Positions 35,064-43,164 of a stretch of 45,840 bases of DNA are shown one piece after another. Numbering within the stretch: the stretch's first letter is position 1; each line of letters starts with the position of its first letter. The DNA is from Candidatus Cloacimonadota bacterium (GTDB taxonomy: Bacteria; Cloacimonadota; Cloacimonadia; Cloacimonadales; Cloacimonadaceae): contig JAJBAV010000023.1 of NCBI GenBank assembly GCA_020532085.1, positions 1 to 45,840 of the forward strand, read 5' to 3'. The translations under genes and the position numbers were made by a program. The notes beneath the pieces were generated by a model. It saw only the letters and a program-made list of their open reading frames with translations, did not search any database and was not told where the DNA came from.

Positions 35064-36539
35064 TTAGGGAACCTGCTCGAAAGCCTTCACGCGGAAAAAC
35101 CTGCGGGCGGGACTGCTGTCCAGGCTGGCGCTGCTGCCGGTGTAGGTTCCCAAGGTGCTGAAAGTGTTGATATTGGGATCGGTTGAGTATTCCACCGTGA
35201 AGCTGTCCGGATAGACAAGTTCATCCGTTAAGCTGCGCACGGAGGCATCCCAGTTCAGTTGCCAGTTGCCGCCGCTTTGGCTGAAATACAGGTTTTGAGG
35301 CGGTTGCAGACCCAGAATGTAGGAATGGGAGGGGCTGGTTGAATATGCGTAACTGCTGTTGTCAACCGACGCCTTGGCCGAGGTTTGGCGGTCGTCGTAT
35401 TCGTCCAGATCTCCGGTCAGGTCAGCGGTTCGGTAGATCACGGCATCGCTGTGGTCCAGGCTTTGGGGATACAGGTTGAAAGTTTGCCCGTTTTGCCAAC
35501 TGGCCGACATGGAGAGGGGAAAACGGCCGTAGCTGTCCTGGTAGGTGGTCTGGAACCAGATGTCTTCCGGGGCGACGTTGAAGCTGAAATTGCTCAGGAC
35601 AGGCAGGGTTTCAGGATGCAGCGGGTTGTTCAGGCGCTTGGGATAAATGTTCGCGCCGGGGCTTACATCCATCAATTCCACCACCGGAGTTAAGCCGCTG
35701 AGAGTGGTTTTCTGGGTCATGCTCACCATGCCGAAAACGGGATCTGCTGTATTGTACCAGGCAGTGAATGCAGGGTCAGCCAGCAAATCGGAGATGTTAC
35801 AACTCAATTTGAGCAGATTTGAACCGCTGACGATTTCCGTGCTGATGTCACCGATCCTGTTAAGCGCATCCTGCCCCGTGCCCTGGATGCGGTAGAGCCC
35901 TGGCGAAATGCCGCCAAACGTCACGTTCATGTAGTTCATCGCCCAGATGGTGGCTTCGTCGGGAGGGGTTCCGGTGTCCGCCAGGTTGGCGATCACCACC
36001 ATGTATGAATAATAGGGTGGCATGCCCAACGTCCCTCCCAGAGGAAATCCTCCACCCCGGTTTTGGATGGCCGCGTAGAACTTGGTGCCGGAGAAGCTGA
36101 AAAAATCTTTCACTATGTCCATGTAATTGGTTGACTGCTCGTTCAGAGTATCGGCTGATACTTCTGTAAACTGGGCCGGAGCGGGAAAGTTGGCGGTTCC
36201 GCTGTAATAAACTGGAGTAATATTCTTCGCCGTTCCGTTTGAGATCAGCCCCAGATCGGCGTTGGAGCCCACCGGGGTGTACACCGACTGCATGGTGCCG
36301 GTTTGTGAATTCAAGGAAGAGAAACTTTGCTGAACGATCGACGTTCCGTTGTAATGGAGCAGTTTGTTCTCAGTTGCGGGATCCACGGTGTTTTCCAGCC
36401 TCACGAAGACCTCATTGGCGGCTGATTTGCCGCTGCAGCGGATGTTTTGCCAGGGTCCAATGTTTGTTCCAGCCAGGCTGGAAACCAGGATCAGGCAGAG
36501 TGCCAACATCTTGGTATAAACCCTCACCCCAAACTTCAA
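35064..36539 (-). CDS. Secreted protein of unknown function (491 aa) next to the prophage
   Basis: The 491-aa protein starts at a TTG (36537-36539) with GAGGG five bases upstream; ATG at 36509 is an alternative, giving a shorter signal peptide (MLALCLILVSSLAG). Residues ~110-300 are the domain shared with the 215-aa neighbour. The C-terminus (~405-491) is FN3-like and ends in RRFFRVKAF, as in the giant secreted proteins nearby. The prophage seems to start within a few bases of the start codon, so the native promoter and perhaps the native start may have been displaced. This could explain the TTG. Confidence 0.78.
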   Translation of the reverse strand: MKFGVRVYTKMLALCLILVSSLAGTNIGPWQNIRCSGKSAANEVFVRLENTVDPATENKLLHYNGTSIVQQSFSSLNSQTGTMQSVYTPVGSNADLGLISNGTAKNITPVYYSGTANFPAPAQFTEVSADTLNEQSTNYMDIVKDFFSFSGTKFYAAIQNRGGGFPLGGTLGMPPYYSYMVVIANLADTGTPPDEATIWAMNYMNVTFGGISPGLYRIQGTGQDALNRIGDISTEIVSGSNLLKLSCNISDLLADPAFTAWYNTADPVFGMVSMTQKTTLSGLTPVVELMDVSPGANIYPKRLNNPLHPETLPVLSNFSFNVAPEDIWFQTTYQDSYGRFPLSMSASWQNGQTFNLYPQSLDHSDAVIYRTADLTGDLDEYDDRQTSAKASVDNSSYAYSTSPSHSYILGLQPPQNLYFSQSGGNWQLNWDASVRSLTDELVYPDSFTVEYSTDPNINTFSTLGTYTGSSASLDSSPARRFFRVKAFEQVP

Positions 36540-36548
36540 ATGACCCTC

Positions 36549-36703
36549 ACTTGGACAAACAGGGATAAATCCTTATGTGGTGCGGAGATATGATGGACTA
36601 TGTTTGGACTTGGACATGCGAGGGTTTGGACGTATTTGGACGTATTTTTATCACCTTTACTTCAAATTCAGGCCGATTTTGGACTGGACTTGGACATCCG
36701 AGG
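36549..36703. promoter_or_regulatory. Prophage left-end binding sites
   Basis: Sites here are ACTTGGACA (36549-36557), GGACTTGGACA (36606-36616 and 36686-36696) and a tandem TTTGGACGTA pair (36625-36644). The two full sites sit in ~20-bp copies, GGACTTGGACATSCGAGGG, exactly 80 bp apart. The cluster sits outside the repressor gene where Mu has its L1-L3 transposase sites, so it is the likely end-recognition region. Confidence 0.65.
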
Positions 36704-36715
36704 GGTAGGCCGAAA

Positions 36716-37453
36716 TCAGTCGAGTTTAAAAAGCCGCAACTGAAGTGACAAAATCCCGATCAGATATAATTCCAAACCCTGATCCGGGTCTATAATCTGG
36801 ACGTTATAGTCCATATTAAATGGCTGTAAAATAATACGACTATTAGCCGGATCAAGTACCACTTTCTTAAGTGTCACACCGTCGGTAGCTCGGACTGCGC
36901 ACACTCTTCCATCAGCCAATTCCCAGTCGATGCTCTGTTTGATGATCACGATGTCCTCGTGAAGAATATTGGGCTCCATGCTCCTGCCGTTAACCCTGAA
37001 AGCCAAGTACTGACTATCGTTTCCGGGTGCGAGCGTTCTCGGTACCTCTATGGTTTCGCCTAATTCCCGGCAGTCTATGATGTCCTCTCTGGGGCCGGCG
37101 GAAATTTCGCCAGAAATCGGGAGGGTAATTGTGCGAGTGTAATCGATTGTAGGGGATTGGATTAACCCGGTCTTGGTATCGACGGTCTGCATCCGCTTCT
37201 CCAATTTCTCCTTCATCCAACCATCAAAATCCTGCGTAATCTGGGTGGTACCTTCCCCTGTAAGCAGCCAGTTTATGTTCACTCTGGCTTTGCACAGATC
37301 GAGCAGAAGTTGGGCTTCGGGGAGTCGATCTCCGGATTTATAACGGGCGAGTGAGGCCGTAGAAATACCAAATTTTTCAGCAAACTGGTAGTTCTTCAAG
37401 CGCATTATTTTTAAGAGCTTTGCCAGTCTCTCACCAATCTCGTTGCTCGCCAT
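36716..37453 (-). CDS. Phage repressor, XRE-HTH plus S24 (LexA/CI-like) peptidase
   Basis: The 245-aa protein starts at ATG 37453 with GGAGG upstream. A helix-turn-helix lies at ~20-45 (FAEKFGISTASLARYKSG). The C-terminal S24 domain has an Ala119-Gly120 cleavage site (EISAGP), Ser158 (NGRSMEPN) and a Lys at 196-197 (TLKKV). So it should self-cleave when RecA is activated and make the prophage SOS-inducible, like lambda CI rather than Mu c. It is transcribed leftwards from the dyad region at 37477-37550, opposite to the lytic operon. Hydrophobic and non-family residues at the extreme C-terminus are not unusual. Confidence 0.93.
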   Translation of the reverse strand: MASNEIGERLAKLLKIMRLKNYQFAEKFGISTASLARYKSGDRLPEAQLLLDLCKARVNINWLLTGEGTTQITQDFDGWMKEKLEKRMQTVDTKTGLIQSPTIDYTRTITLPISGEISAGPREDIIDCRELGETIEVPRTLAPGNDSQYLAFRVNGRSMEPNILHEDIVIIKQSIDWELADGRVCAVRATDGVTLKKVVLDPANSRIILQPFNMDYNVQIIDPDQGLELYLIGILSLQLRLFKLD

Positions 37454-37476
37454 AATTCCTCCATTAGGCATCTTTT

Positions 37477-37550
37477 TCATTGACTTTATCCATACGGCAT
37501 ACATCCTTGTTCTGGAACAATGATAAAAAGCCGTATAGTTGTGTCAATGA
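37477..37550. promoter_or_regulatory. 74-bp dyad operator region
   Basis: Three nested inverted pairs share one centre near 37513.5: TCATTGAC (37477-37484) with GTCAATGA (37543-37550), ATACGGC (37492-37498) with GCCGTAT (37530-37536), and TTGTTC-TG-GAACAA (37507-37520). The region lies between the divergent repressor and early operon, as expected of a repressor operator. Confidence 0.7.
37520..37547 (-). promoter_or_regulatory. Promoter of the repressor gene
   Basis: On the minus strand TTGACA (37542-37547), a 16-base spacer and TATCAT (37520-37525) form a good sigma70 promoter inside the dyad. Its -10 overlaps the central palindrome, which allows autoregulation. A rightward promoter with -10 TATAGT (37534-37539) is possible but has a weak -35. 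Confidence 0.6.
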
Positions 37551-37709
37551 TAATTTTCGGGGTGCTCTTATCTCAATGGCATTCGTGCCGGCGAGTTTGA
37601 GACCCTTCAGAAAAGTGCCGGAAAAATCCGCCGGACTGTAGAAAGGACTTCCCAAGATATTGGATGCAAGATAGTTAGCACCATGTTAAAACTAACTAGA
37701 GAGGTGAAA

Positions 37710-38330
37710 ATGACCGCGAAACAGTGCAAAAAGTCGAGCTGCGAAGCCTGCCAATCGCAGAATGTCCAAGTCCAAAAATATCCACTCGGACTTGGACAAA
37801 ACAGCTTCAAGCTCTCACTGCGTATAGCATCCGGGCACAATATCCATTCTTTGTGCGAAATTGTGTCCAAGTGCTACGAAAAATGTCCAAGTCCATGTCC
37901 AAGTCCGTGTCCAAGTCCAGAGGAATGTCCATGTCCAAGTCCATGTCCGGCACCTTCAATTTGTCCAAGTCCAATTACAGGTAATCGGATATCATGGGAA
38001 GGATATGAAATGGAGAGAGATTACACACTGATCTGGCTGCCCCTTGCGAGGGTAGCAGAACTGACAGGCAAATCGGTAAAGACGATCCGCAGACTGGTGA
38101 AAGAAGGGAACATGGCCGCCATCAACAGATTGGTGCCTAGTGGGAAGAGCCATACTACCAAGACCTTTGTCATGGCGGTAAACGAGCTTCTCGACCTGGA
38201 GATAGCCGACTGCAAGAGTAAGAACAAACAGGGAGTCTGCCTGGATCGGGAGTTGATGGACATCGGCCCCGATAAACGGGACTGCCTGTTCATCACGTCA
38301 TATATTAAGGTAGGCAGGAAGGAGGAATAA
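37710..38330 (+). CDS. Small HTH protein, probable separate DNA-binding domain of the transposase
   Basis: The conserved part is residues ~100-206. It has an HTH (LARVAELTGKSVKTIRRLVKEG) followed by a basic loop (PSGKSHTTKTF) and a short helix, resembling the N-terminal end-binding domain of Mu-type transposases. The long form starts at ATG 37710 (AGAGAGG upstream) and includes a CPSP-rich stretch encoded by tandem TGTCCAAGTCCA repeats. A shorter form starts at ATG 38010 with GGGAAGG upstream, giving 106 aa, and may be the real protein. Its stop overlaps the transposase start (TAATG), so the two are translationally coupled. A Ner-like or excisionase-like regulator is the alternative. Confidence 0.6.
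   Translation: MTAKQCKKSSCEACQSQNVQVQKYPLGLGQNSFKLSLRIASGHNIHSLCEIVSKCYEKCPSPCPSPCPSPEECPCPSPCPAPSICPSPITGNRISWEGYEMERDYTLIWLPLARVAELTGKSVKTIRRLVKEGNMAAINRLVPSGKSHTTKTFVMAVNELLDLEIADCKSKNKQGVCLDRELMDIGPDKRDCLFITSYIKVGRKEE
37763..37972. repeat. TGTCCAAGTCC repeat cluster (candidate enhancer/transposase sites)
   Basis: Exact copies start at 37763, 37884, 37896, 37908, 37932 and 37962, and an inverted copy lies at 37788-37798. Three copies are spaced exactly 12 bp. A near copy (one mismatch) lies at 37864. The 37763 and 37788 copies form an inverted pair. The same word, inverted, lies at 36606 and 36686 beyond the repressor, so the constraint is on DNA and not on the CPSP peptide it encodes. 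Confidence 0.8.
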
Positions 38331-40399
38331 TGCAGACCTTGGAAGAGATCATCGGGCAGTATGACAGAGCGGAATATGACGCTGACTGCCGGAGGATAGC
38401 TGATCTGATCAAGTCCGGAGTCCCGATCAAGTTCACCAAGTACGACTCTGGATCGCAGAAATCTATCCGTATGGAGAAGAAACGAGCCAAAACAAGAAAT
38501 CAGGCTCAAACAGAGCATCCTGTTAAAGCAGTCGAGCTTGTGCCTTCCCCTCAGCCGATTGAGTCGTTACCGGCTCCCATATATAAGGAAGAGAAGCCGA
38601 CGATCAATATGGAAGTGGAATCGAAGGAACTGCTCAGTTTCATGGGTGAGGCTCAGTTGTATGCCCAGTTCTGCGAGACAGTGCTGGATCGCCTGGAGTC
38701 TGCCGAGTCCAAGATTGAGACTTGGAAGAGCATCGCCGACGAATACAACAACGGCAGTCTGGTTCCGGAGCTATACCAACTCAAGGGTAACAGAACCGAA
38801 CGCTCCCTGCGTAAGTGGATCGATCTATATCTGGAAAACAATCAGGATATGTTCGCTCTGATCCATAAAGCCAAACGAGAGATGCGGGGTCGGAAAGTAA
38901 CCTTCCTGGAACAGAGTTTCCTCAAGAAGATACTGCTCAGTCCACAGAAGGTTAAGATCTATACCGCAGTCAATGCGCTCAAGGCCTATGCACGCATGGG
39001 AGCTTTGGAATCGCCAAGTTCGATTCCCACGCTGGTTCGATGGTGCCAGGACTACGAGCATAACAACAAAGCGATCTGGACCCAAGCCAGACTGGGCAGC
39101 AAAGCAGTAGCCGAGGATATCGTAAAGACCATCTACCGGGATAACAACCTCCTTAGCGTGGGCGATGTCTGGGTAGCGGATGGACATACCCTCGCCTTCG
39201 ATATCGTCAATCCTAAGACCGGGAAAGCCCAACGCATGACTATGATCATGGTGATGGACTGGGCATCGAGATATCCGGTGGGAGCGGCACTCGCTTATAC
39301 AGAGGACAGCCAGCACATTCAGATGGCCTTCCGCAACGCCTTCCTCAACTGGGGAGCGGTTCCCAAGTATGTCTATCTCGATAACGGCAAGGCCTTCAGA
39401 TCAAAACTGTTCAATGAGAAGTGGCAGGAACATGACCTCTCTAGTGACCTGGCCGGTATCTTCCCCAGACTGGGGATCAAAGTGGCTTTCGCAGAGAGCT
39501 ACAATGCCAAAGCCAAGATCATCGAACGCTTCTTCAAAACCTTCCAGGAGCAGTTTGAACGCTTCATAGTCAGCTTCCGGGGTGCCTGTATCGATGATAA
39601 ACCTGCCACCCTGATGCGTAACGAGAAGTGGGCAAAGAAGATGTTCGAAGGCAAGCCGCCTACCTTAGAGGAAGCCATGCAGATGATTGGCTTCTATGTA
39701 AGGCATATCTACGGAGAGAACCAGCATGGGGGACTGAATGATCGCTTACCCTATGAAGTATTCAGTTCCGCACCGGTACCGGATGAGCGCAAAGTGAAAT
39801 CTCGCAGACTCAACTTCCTGATGATGTCTGCAGTGCGTAAGACGCTCCGTAACAATGGCATCACCCTGAACAAGCTGATGTACTGGGATACGGCTTTGAT
39901 GGAGCATATCGGTAAAGAAGTGGTGATCAGATACGATCTGGCAGACCTGAGGTGGATCGCGGTCTATGACATGCAAGACAACTTCATCTGCCAGGCTGAG
40001 GTCCGCAGACCAGTCGATCCCTTCATTCATCTGAACATGGATGATCCGATCTCCCACTCGGAGTTCACCAAGGAATACAAATCGATCAAACGGCATCAGC
40101 GGCAGATCGCCAAGCGCACCAAGATGGTGATCAAGTCATCGCAGGAAGCGGTGCAGAGACTGATGAAGCCCCTACCGGCTCTTGAGAGCAATCCCACTTT
40201 CGAACAGGCTCCCATCCTGACCCAACCCAGCCATGCCTCGGAAGAGATGATGCAGCAGTTGGAACAGCAGGTGATCAAACAGATACCTCTGCAGGAGGAG
40301 CAACCCAAACAAGCGGAAACAACCGTGCTTGAGAACGGGCAGATTAAACCTAAAGAAAAGAGCTTCGAAGAGATGCTCGAGTTTATAGGAATCAAATAG
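38330..40399 (+). CDS. Mu-type DDE transposase (MuA-like catalytic protein)
   Basis: The 689-aa protein carries a retroviral-type DDE core: Asp284 (WVADGHT), Asp351 (YLDNGKAF) and Glu399 (KIIERFF). A Mu-type C-terminal beta-barrel follows at ~500-575 (NNGITLNKLMYWD, VVIRYDLADLRWI). The tail (~590-689) is basic then acidic/Gln-rich, and the last residues (SFEEMLEFIGIK) could contact the ATPase. An N-terminal end-binding HTH domain as in MuA is not obvious; residues 1-100 are charged and linker-like. It overlaps the upstream HTH gene by one base. It catalyses prophage integration and replicative transposition (family knowledge). Confidence 0.93.
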   Translation: MQTLEEIIGQYDRAEYDADCRRIADLIKSGVPIKFTKYDSGSQKSIRMEKKRAKTRNQAQTEHPVKAVELVPSPQPIESLPAPIYKEEKPTINMEVESKELLSFMGEAQLYAQFCETVLDRLESAESKIETWKSIADEYNNGSLVPELYQLKGNRTERSLRKWIDLYLENNQDMFALIHKAKREMRGRKVTFLEQSFLKKILLSPQKVKIYTAVNALKAYARMGALESPSSIPTLVRWCQDYEHNNKAIWTQARLGSKAVAEDIVKTIYRDNNLLSVGDVWVADGHTLAFDIVNPKTGKAQRMTMIMVMDWASRYPVGAALAYTEDSQHIQMAFRNAFLNWGAVPKYVYLDNGKAFRSKLFNEKWQEHDLSSDLAGIFPRLGIKVAFAESYNAKAKIIERFFKTFQEQFERFIVSFRGACIDDKPATLMRNEKWAKKMFEGKPPTLEEAMQMIGFYVRHIYGENQHGGLNDRLPYEVFSSAPVPDERKVKSRRLNFLMMSAVRKTLRNNGITLNKLMYWDTALMEHIGKEVVIRYDLADLRWIAVYDMQDNFICQAEVRRPVDPFIHLNMDDPISHSEFTKEYKSIKRHQRQIAKRTKMVIKSSQEAVQRLMKPLPALESNPTFEQAPILTQPSHASEEMMQQLEQQVIKQIPLQEEQPKQAETTVLENGQIKPKEKSFEEMLEFIGIK

Positions 40400-40407
40400 G
40401 AGGATAC

Positions 40408-41124
40408 GTGAAAGCCAACAAGCTTGTAATGATCAGCAACGTAGTGGAAGCGGATCAGTGTGTTCAATACCTGTTACGCAGGCCAAAAACTGAAATGGTG
40501 GGTCTTGGGATGATCTATGGACGTCCCGGCCTTGGCAAGACCACTTATGCCCAACGCATCGCCTTTCAAAGAAACTACATCTATCTGAGACTGGAGTCGA
40601 TGACCACACCCAAGGCCTTCTCGACCATGCTCTTAACCGCTTTGTATCGTAAGTTCGATCTGGGCAACTTCATCCCCAGCGGGTCGACCAATAACCTCTT
40701 CAAACTCAGCATGCAGATCCTCGATGAGCATCCCGATACGGTGATCATCATCGATGAGATAGACTATGCCTTCAAGCTGGATAAGATCTTGGGTGCCATC
40801 CGGGACATCGTTGATGAGACTCTGACCATTATCATCTTAGTGGGAATGCAGAATGCCAAAGATCGCCTCTCCCAGATAAGCGAACACTACTTTGATCGCT
40901 GCAATGCCTTCTATCAGTTCAAACCGCCTACCAAGACCGACCTGCGTTTGATCGCCGATGAGATCCTCGATGTCAAAGTGGATGCCGCTACCGTCGAGAG
41001 AATCTTCGAGTATTCCAAAGGCAGCCTCAGGCGAGCCATTAAGATGCTGCACGGATATGAGAATGGTAACTTAGATCTTACCCATGACATGATCACCGAC
41101 CCGGACCAGGATGTAGTGCAATGA
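40408..41124 (+). CDS. MuB-like AAA ATPase, target-DNA activator
   Basis: The 238-aa protein starts at GTG 40408 with AGGAGG four bases upstream. Walker A is GRPGLGKTT (38-46) and Walker B is VIIIDEID (112-119), with a C-terminal AAA lid (KGSLRRAIKMLHGY). It binds target DNA and delivers it to the transposase in Mu. It lacks the N-terminal HTH of Mu B; the following gene carries a winged-helix-like domain and might supply it. Its stop overlaps the next start (ATGA). Confidence 0.92.
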   Translation: MKANKLVMISNVVEADQCVQYLLRRPKTEMVGLGMIYGRPGLGKTTYAQRIAFQRNYIYLRLESMTTPKAFSTMLLTALYRKFDLGNFIPSGSTNNLFKLSMQILDEHPDTVIIIDEIDYAFKLDKILGAIRDIVDETLTIIILVGMQNAKDRLSQISEHYFDRCNAFYQFKPPTKTDLRLIADEILDVKVDAATVERIFEYSKGSLRRAIKMLHGYENGNLDLTHDMITDPDQDVVQ

Positions 41125-41804
41125 CCACAAGTGACTTGGTAAACAACTTCGTTAACCAGTTCAACAAGCCCTTTGATCTGAACATGATCTCTAACATGAT
41201 CGATAGAGAACCGGAGGGGGTCAGAGAAGTGTTAAATGTACTGCTCACTGCCGGGAGGATCAGATTGGTAGACCCGGAACAGGGCATCTATGTAAGGAAT
41301 AACAGGTATTTGACCAGTGTGTGTTATCACCAGAAGGGCAAGTGGCAGTTTGACCCGATCGCTGCAAATGCTCTGCTTGATCATATTGAACAAGGGGGCT
41401 TCTTCACAATAAGAGAGGTGGCTAAAGACTTTCCACGCAGTCGGCAATGGGTCTACGTATATCTGGAAGCGCTTGCATCTATTGGAATACTCACTTACAG
41501 TGCCGATGGTTACAAAGTTGAAACAAGAGGTAATCTCAAAGATATCGGCAAGAAGATAGTAAAGGGTGCCATCAACCAGATCTATAATGACTACTACTCA
41601 AAGTCCAAGGTTAGTAACCGTCCTTACACATCTTATACATCCAAGCCGGTCGATCCTGAAAAACTTAGAATAAGACAAGAGAAAGCCGAGATAAAGAAGG
41701 CTGAGGCAAAAGCAGCCAGGAAAGCTCGTAGCGAAGAGTGGGAACGGTTGCATCCCGGCCAAAGCAGACGCAACACAGTACGTATTTGGCCTAAAAGAAA
41801 TTAA
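41121..41804 (+). CDS. Winged-helix-like phage early protein (unknown role)
   Basis: The 227-aa protein shows two winged-helix-like segments, at ~20-60 (ISNMIDREPEGVREVLNVLL) and ~85-135 (FFTIREVAKDFPRSRQWVYV). A highly charged, helical C-terminus follows (~175-227, Lys/Glu/Ala-rich and basic). I do not recognise a named family. It overlaps the MuB-like gene by four bases, so it is coupled to it. It may be a DNA-binding partner of transposition or replication; this is inference. Confidence 0.75.
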   Translation: MTTSDLVNNFVNQFNKPFDLNMISNMIDREPEGVREVLNVLLTAGRIRLVDPEQGIYVRNNRYLTSVCYHQKGKWQFDPIAANALLDHIEQGGFFTIREVAKDFPRSRQWVYVYLEALASIGILTYSADGYKVETRGNLKDIGKKIVKGAINQIYNDYYSKSKVSNRPYTSYTSKPVDPEKLRIRQEKAEIKKAEAKAARKARSEEWERLHPGQSRRNTVRIWPKRN

Positions 41805-41822
41805 GCACAAAGAAGGCATTCT

Positions 41823-42260
41823 ATGGATCAGGAACAGAGAGAACGAAAACTACGTCAACAGATTCACGGCCTAAGGGTCAAGAAGTTCCACTGGCCCTTG
41901 GACGCATTCAAGTACATCATGAACGGTATGGGCTATGGCGATTCGCTTTCAGCACTATCTGAAGATAAGCTGCTCGAGTTCAAGGCTATTATGTTGAAGT
42001 ATCGCAGACATGGCAGACCTCTCGAGTACAACTATGATAAGCAGGGCAAGTACATGCATGCCCTGATGAAGCAAGCCGGCTGGACCGAGTCCCAGCTGCG
42101 GGCATTCACGATCAGTCACTATTCCAAAAGCCACTGGAACCTGCTCTCCAAGAAGGAGCGCAGAGCGATCATCGCTATGTTCCAGTCCTATATCAAGAAA
42201 CAAGAGATCAATCAATCACCAAATAAACAAAGCGATCCTAAGGAGGATTCAAATGAGTAA
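41823..42260 (+). CDS. GemA (Mu gp16)-like regulatory protein
   Basis: The 145-aa protein resembles the GemA/gp16 family (DUF1018): a basic N-terminus with a helix around IHGLRVKKF, a central MGYGDSLSALSEDKL helix turn, and a YMHALMKQAGWTESQLRAF segment. The position between transposition genes and the DUF3164-like gene matches Mu-family phages. GemA modulates host gene expression or supercoiling in Mu. The last eight bases overlap the next gene, which has AAGGAGG within this ORF. Confidence 0.65.
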   Translation: MDQEQRERKLRQQIHGLRVKKFHWPLDAFKYIMNGMGYGDSLSALSEDKLLEFKAIMLKYRRHGRPLEYNYDKQGKYMHALMKQAGWTESQLRAFTISHYSKSHWNLLSKKERRAIIAMFQSYIKKQEINQSPNKQSDPKEDSNE

Positions 42261-42864
42261 AGCGAGCAAGCCAGTCAAAGAACGCACCTTAACCGATGCT
42301 CAAGGTAGGGAAATCCCTGTGAAGGTGCTGCACACCGAGATATTGGAAAAGGATGCCGCAGTCAAGAAAGCGATGGACTGCGCACTCAAACTGCAAGAAC
42401 GTATCTTAACCGACAAACAGAAAATGATCCAGATCATCGAGAACTATCTGAACGACGCTGCTCGCAGAAACGGCCTGGAATGGAAAGGCAATGCCCTCCT
42501 CTTCACTTTCGATGAGAAGTACAAAATCGAGATGCGGTTCCGGGAGAAGATTCAGTTCGGAATCGAACTACAGCTCGCCAAGCAGAAGATAGACGAGTGC
42601 ATCAAAGCCTGGTCAGTAGACTCCAACGATAACCTCAAAGCTATCATCAACGAAGCATTCCAAGTGGATAAGCGTGGTCAACTGGCTCGTTACCGCATCT
42701 TCGCCTTGCGCCGTTACAAGATCAAAGACCCGACTTGGAAGGAAGCGATGGAGCTAATTGACAAGGCCATCCTGGTCACTTCTACTAAGCAATACATCTC
42801 TTTCGCAGTGCGAGACGAGGCCGGTAACTACAACAAGGTAGTGCTGAACTTCAGTGCCCTGTAG
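42253..42864 (+). CDS. DUF3164-like phage protein
   Basis: The 203-aa protein starts with an RxLTDAQGREIPVKVLH segment, then long helices with Lys/Glu/Gln. A middle block follows (ALLFTFDEKYKIEM) and then a C-terminal tail ending in KVVLNFSAL. This pattern and the location match DUF3164, a conserved Mu-family early protein of unknown function. The ATG has AAGGAGG seven bases upstream. Confidence 0.75.
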   Translation: MSKASKPVKERTLTDAQGREIPVKVLHTEILEKDAAVKKAMDCALKLQERILTDKQKMIQIIENYLNDAARRNGLEWKGNALLFTFDEKYKIEMRFREKIQFGIELQLAKQKIDECIKAWSVDSNDNLKAIINEAFQVDKRGQLARYRIFALRRYKIKDPTWKEAMELIDKAILVTSTKQYISFAVRDEAGNYNKVVLNFSAL

Positions 42865-42918
42865 ATACTGTCTCATGATAGCCCATCCTGATTTGATCAA
42901 AGCAAGGGAGATTGAAAC

Positions 42919-43164
42919 ATGGCATCCATAGAATCGATAACAGCAGAGGAGCCAATGAAAGTGTTCGACATCAATCGCAACTACCGGCCTGACGAAGTGG
43001 CTGCCGCTCTCCGAGTGAGCAGGAAAACCGTCTATCGTTGGATCAGAGACATTGCCAACCCTCTGCGAGCCTTTCGCACTACTGAAAACGGACAGCTGCG
43101 CTGCTCCGGTAAAGACCTCAACCAATATGTCCTCAAGAACCAGGTTAAGCCCGAATATGAGTAA
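42919..43164 (+). CDS. Excisionase-like HTH protein (81 aa)
   Basis: The 81-aa protein has a MerR/HTH_17-type helix-turn-helix at ~24-50 (RPDEVAAALRVSRKTVYRWI) and a wing-like C-terminus. AGGGAG lies upstream of the ATG; an ATG at 42955 is an alternative. It overlaps the small-terminase-like gene by eight bases. It could be a middle-gene activator like Mu Mor/C in role, but it is not of that family. Confidence 0.8.
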   Translation: MASIESITAEEPMKVFDINRNYRPDEVAAALRVSRKTVYRWIRDIANPLRAFRTTENGQLRCSGKDLNQYVLKNQVKPEYE

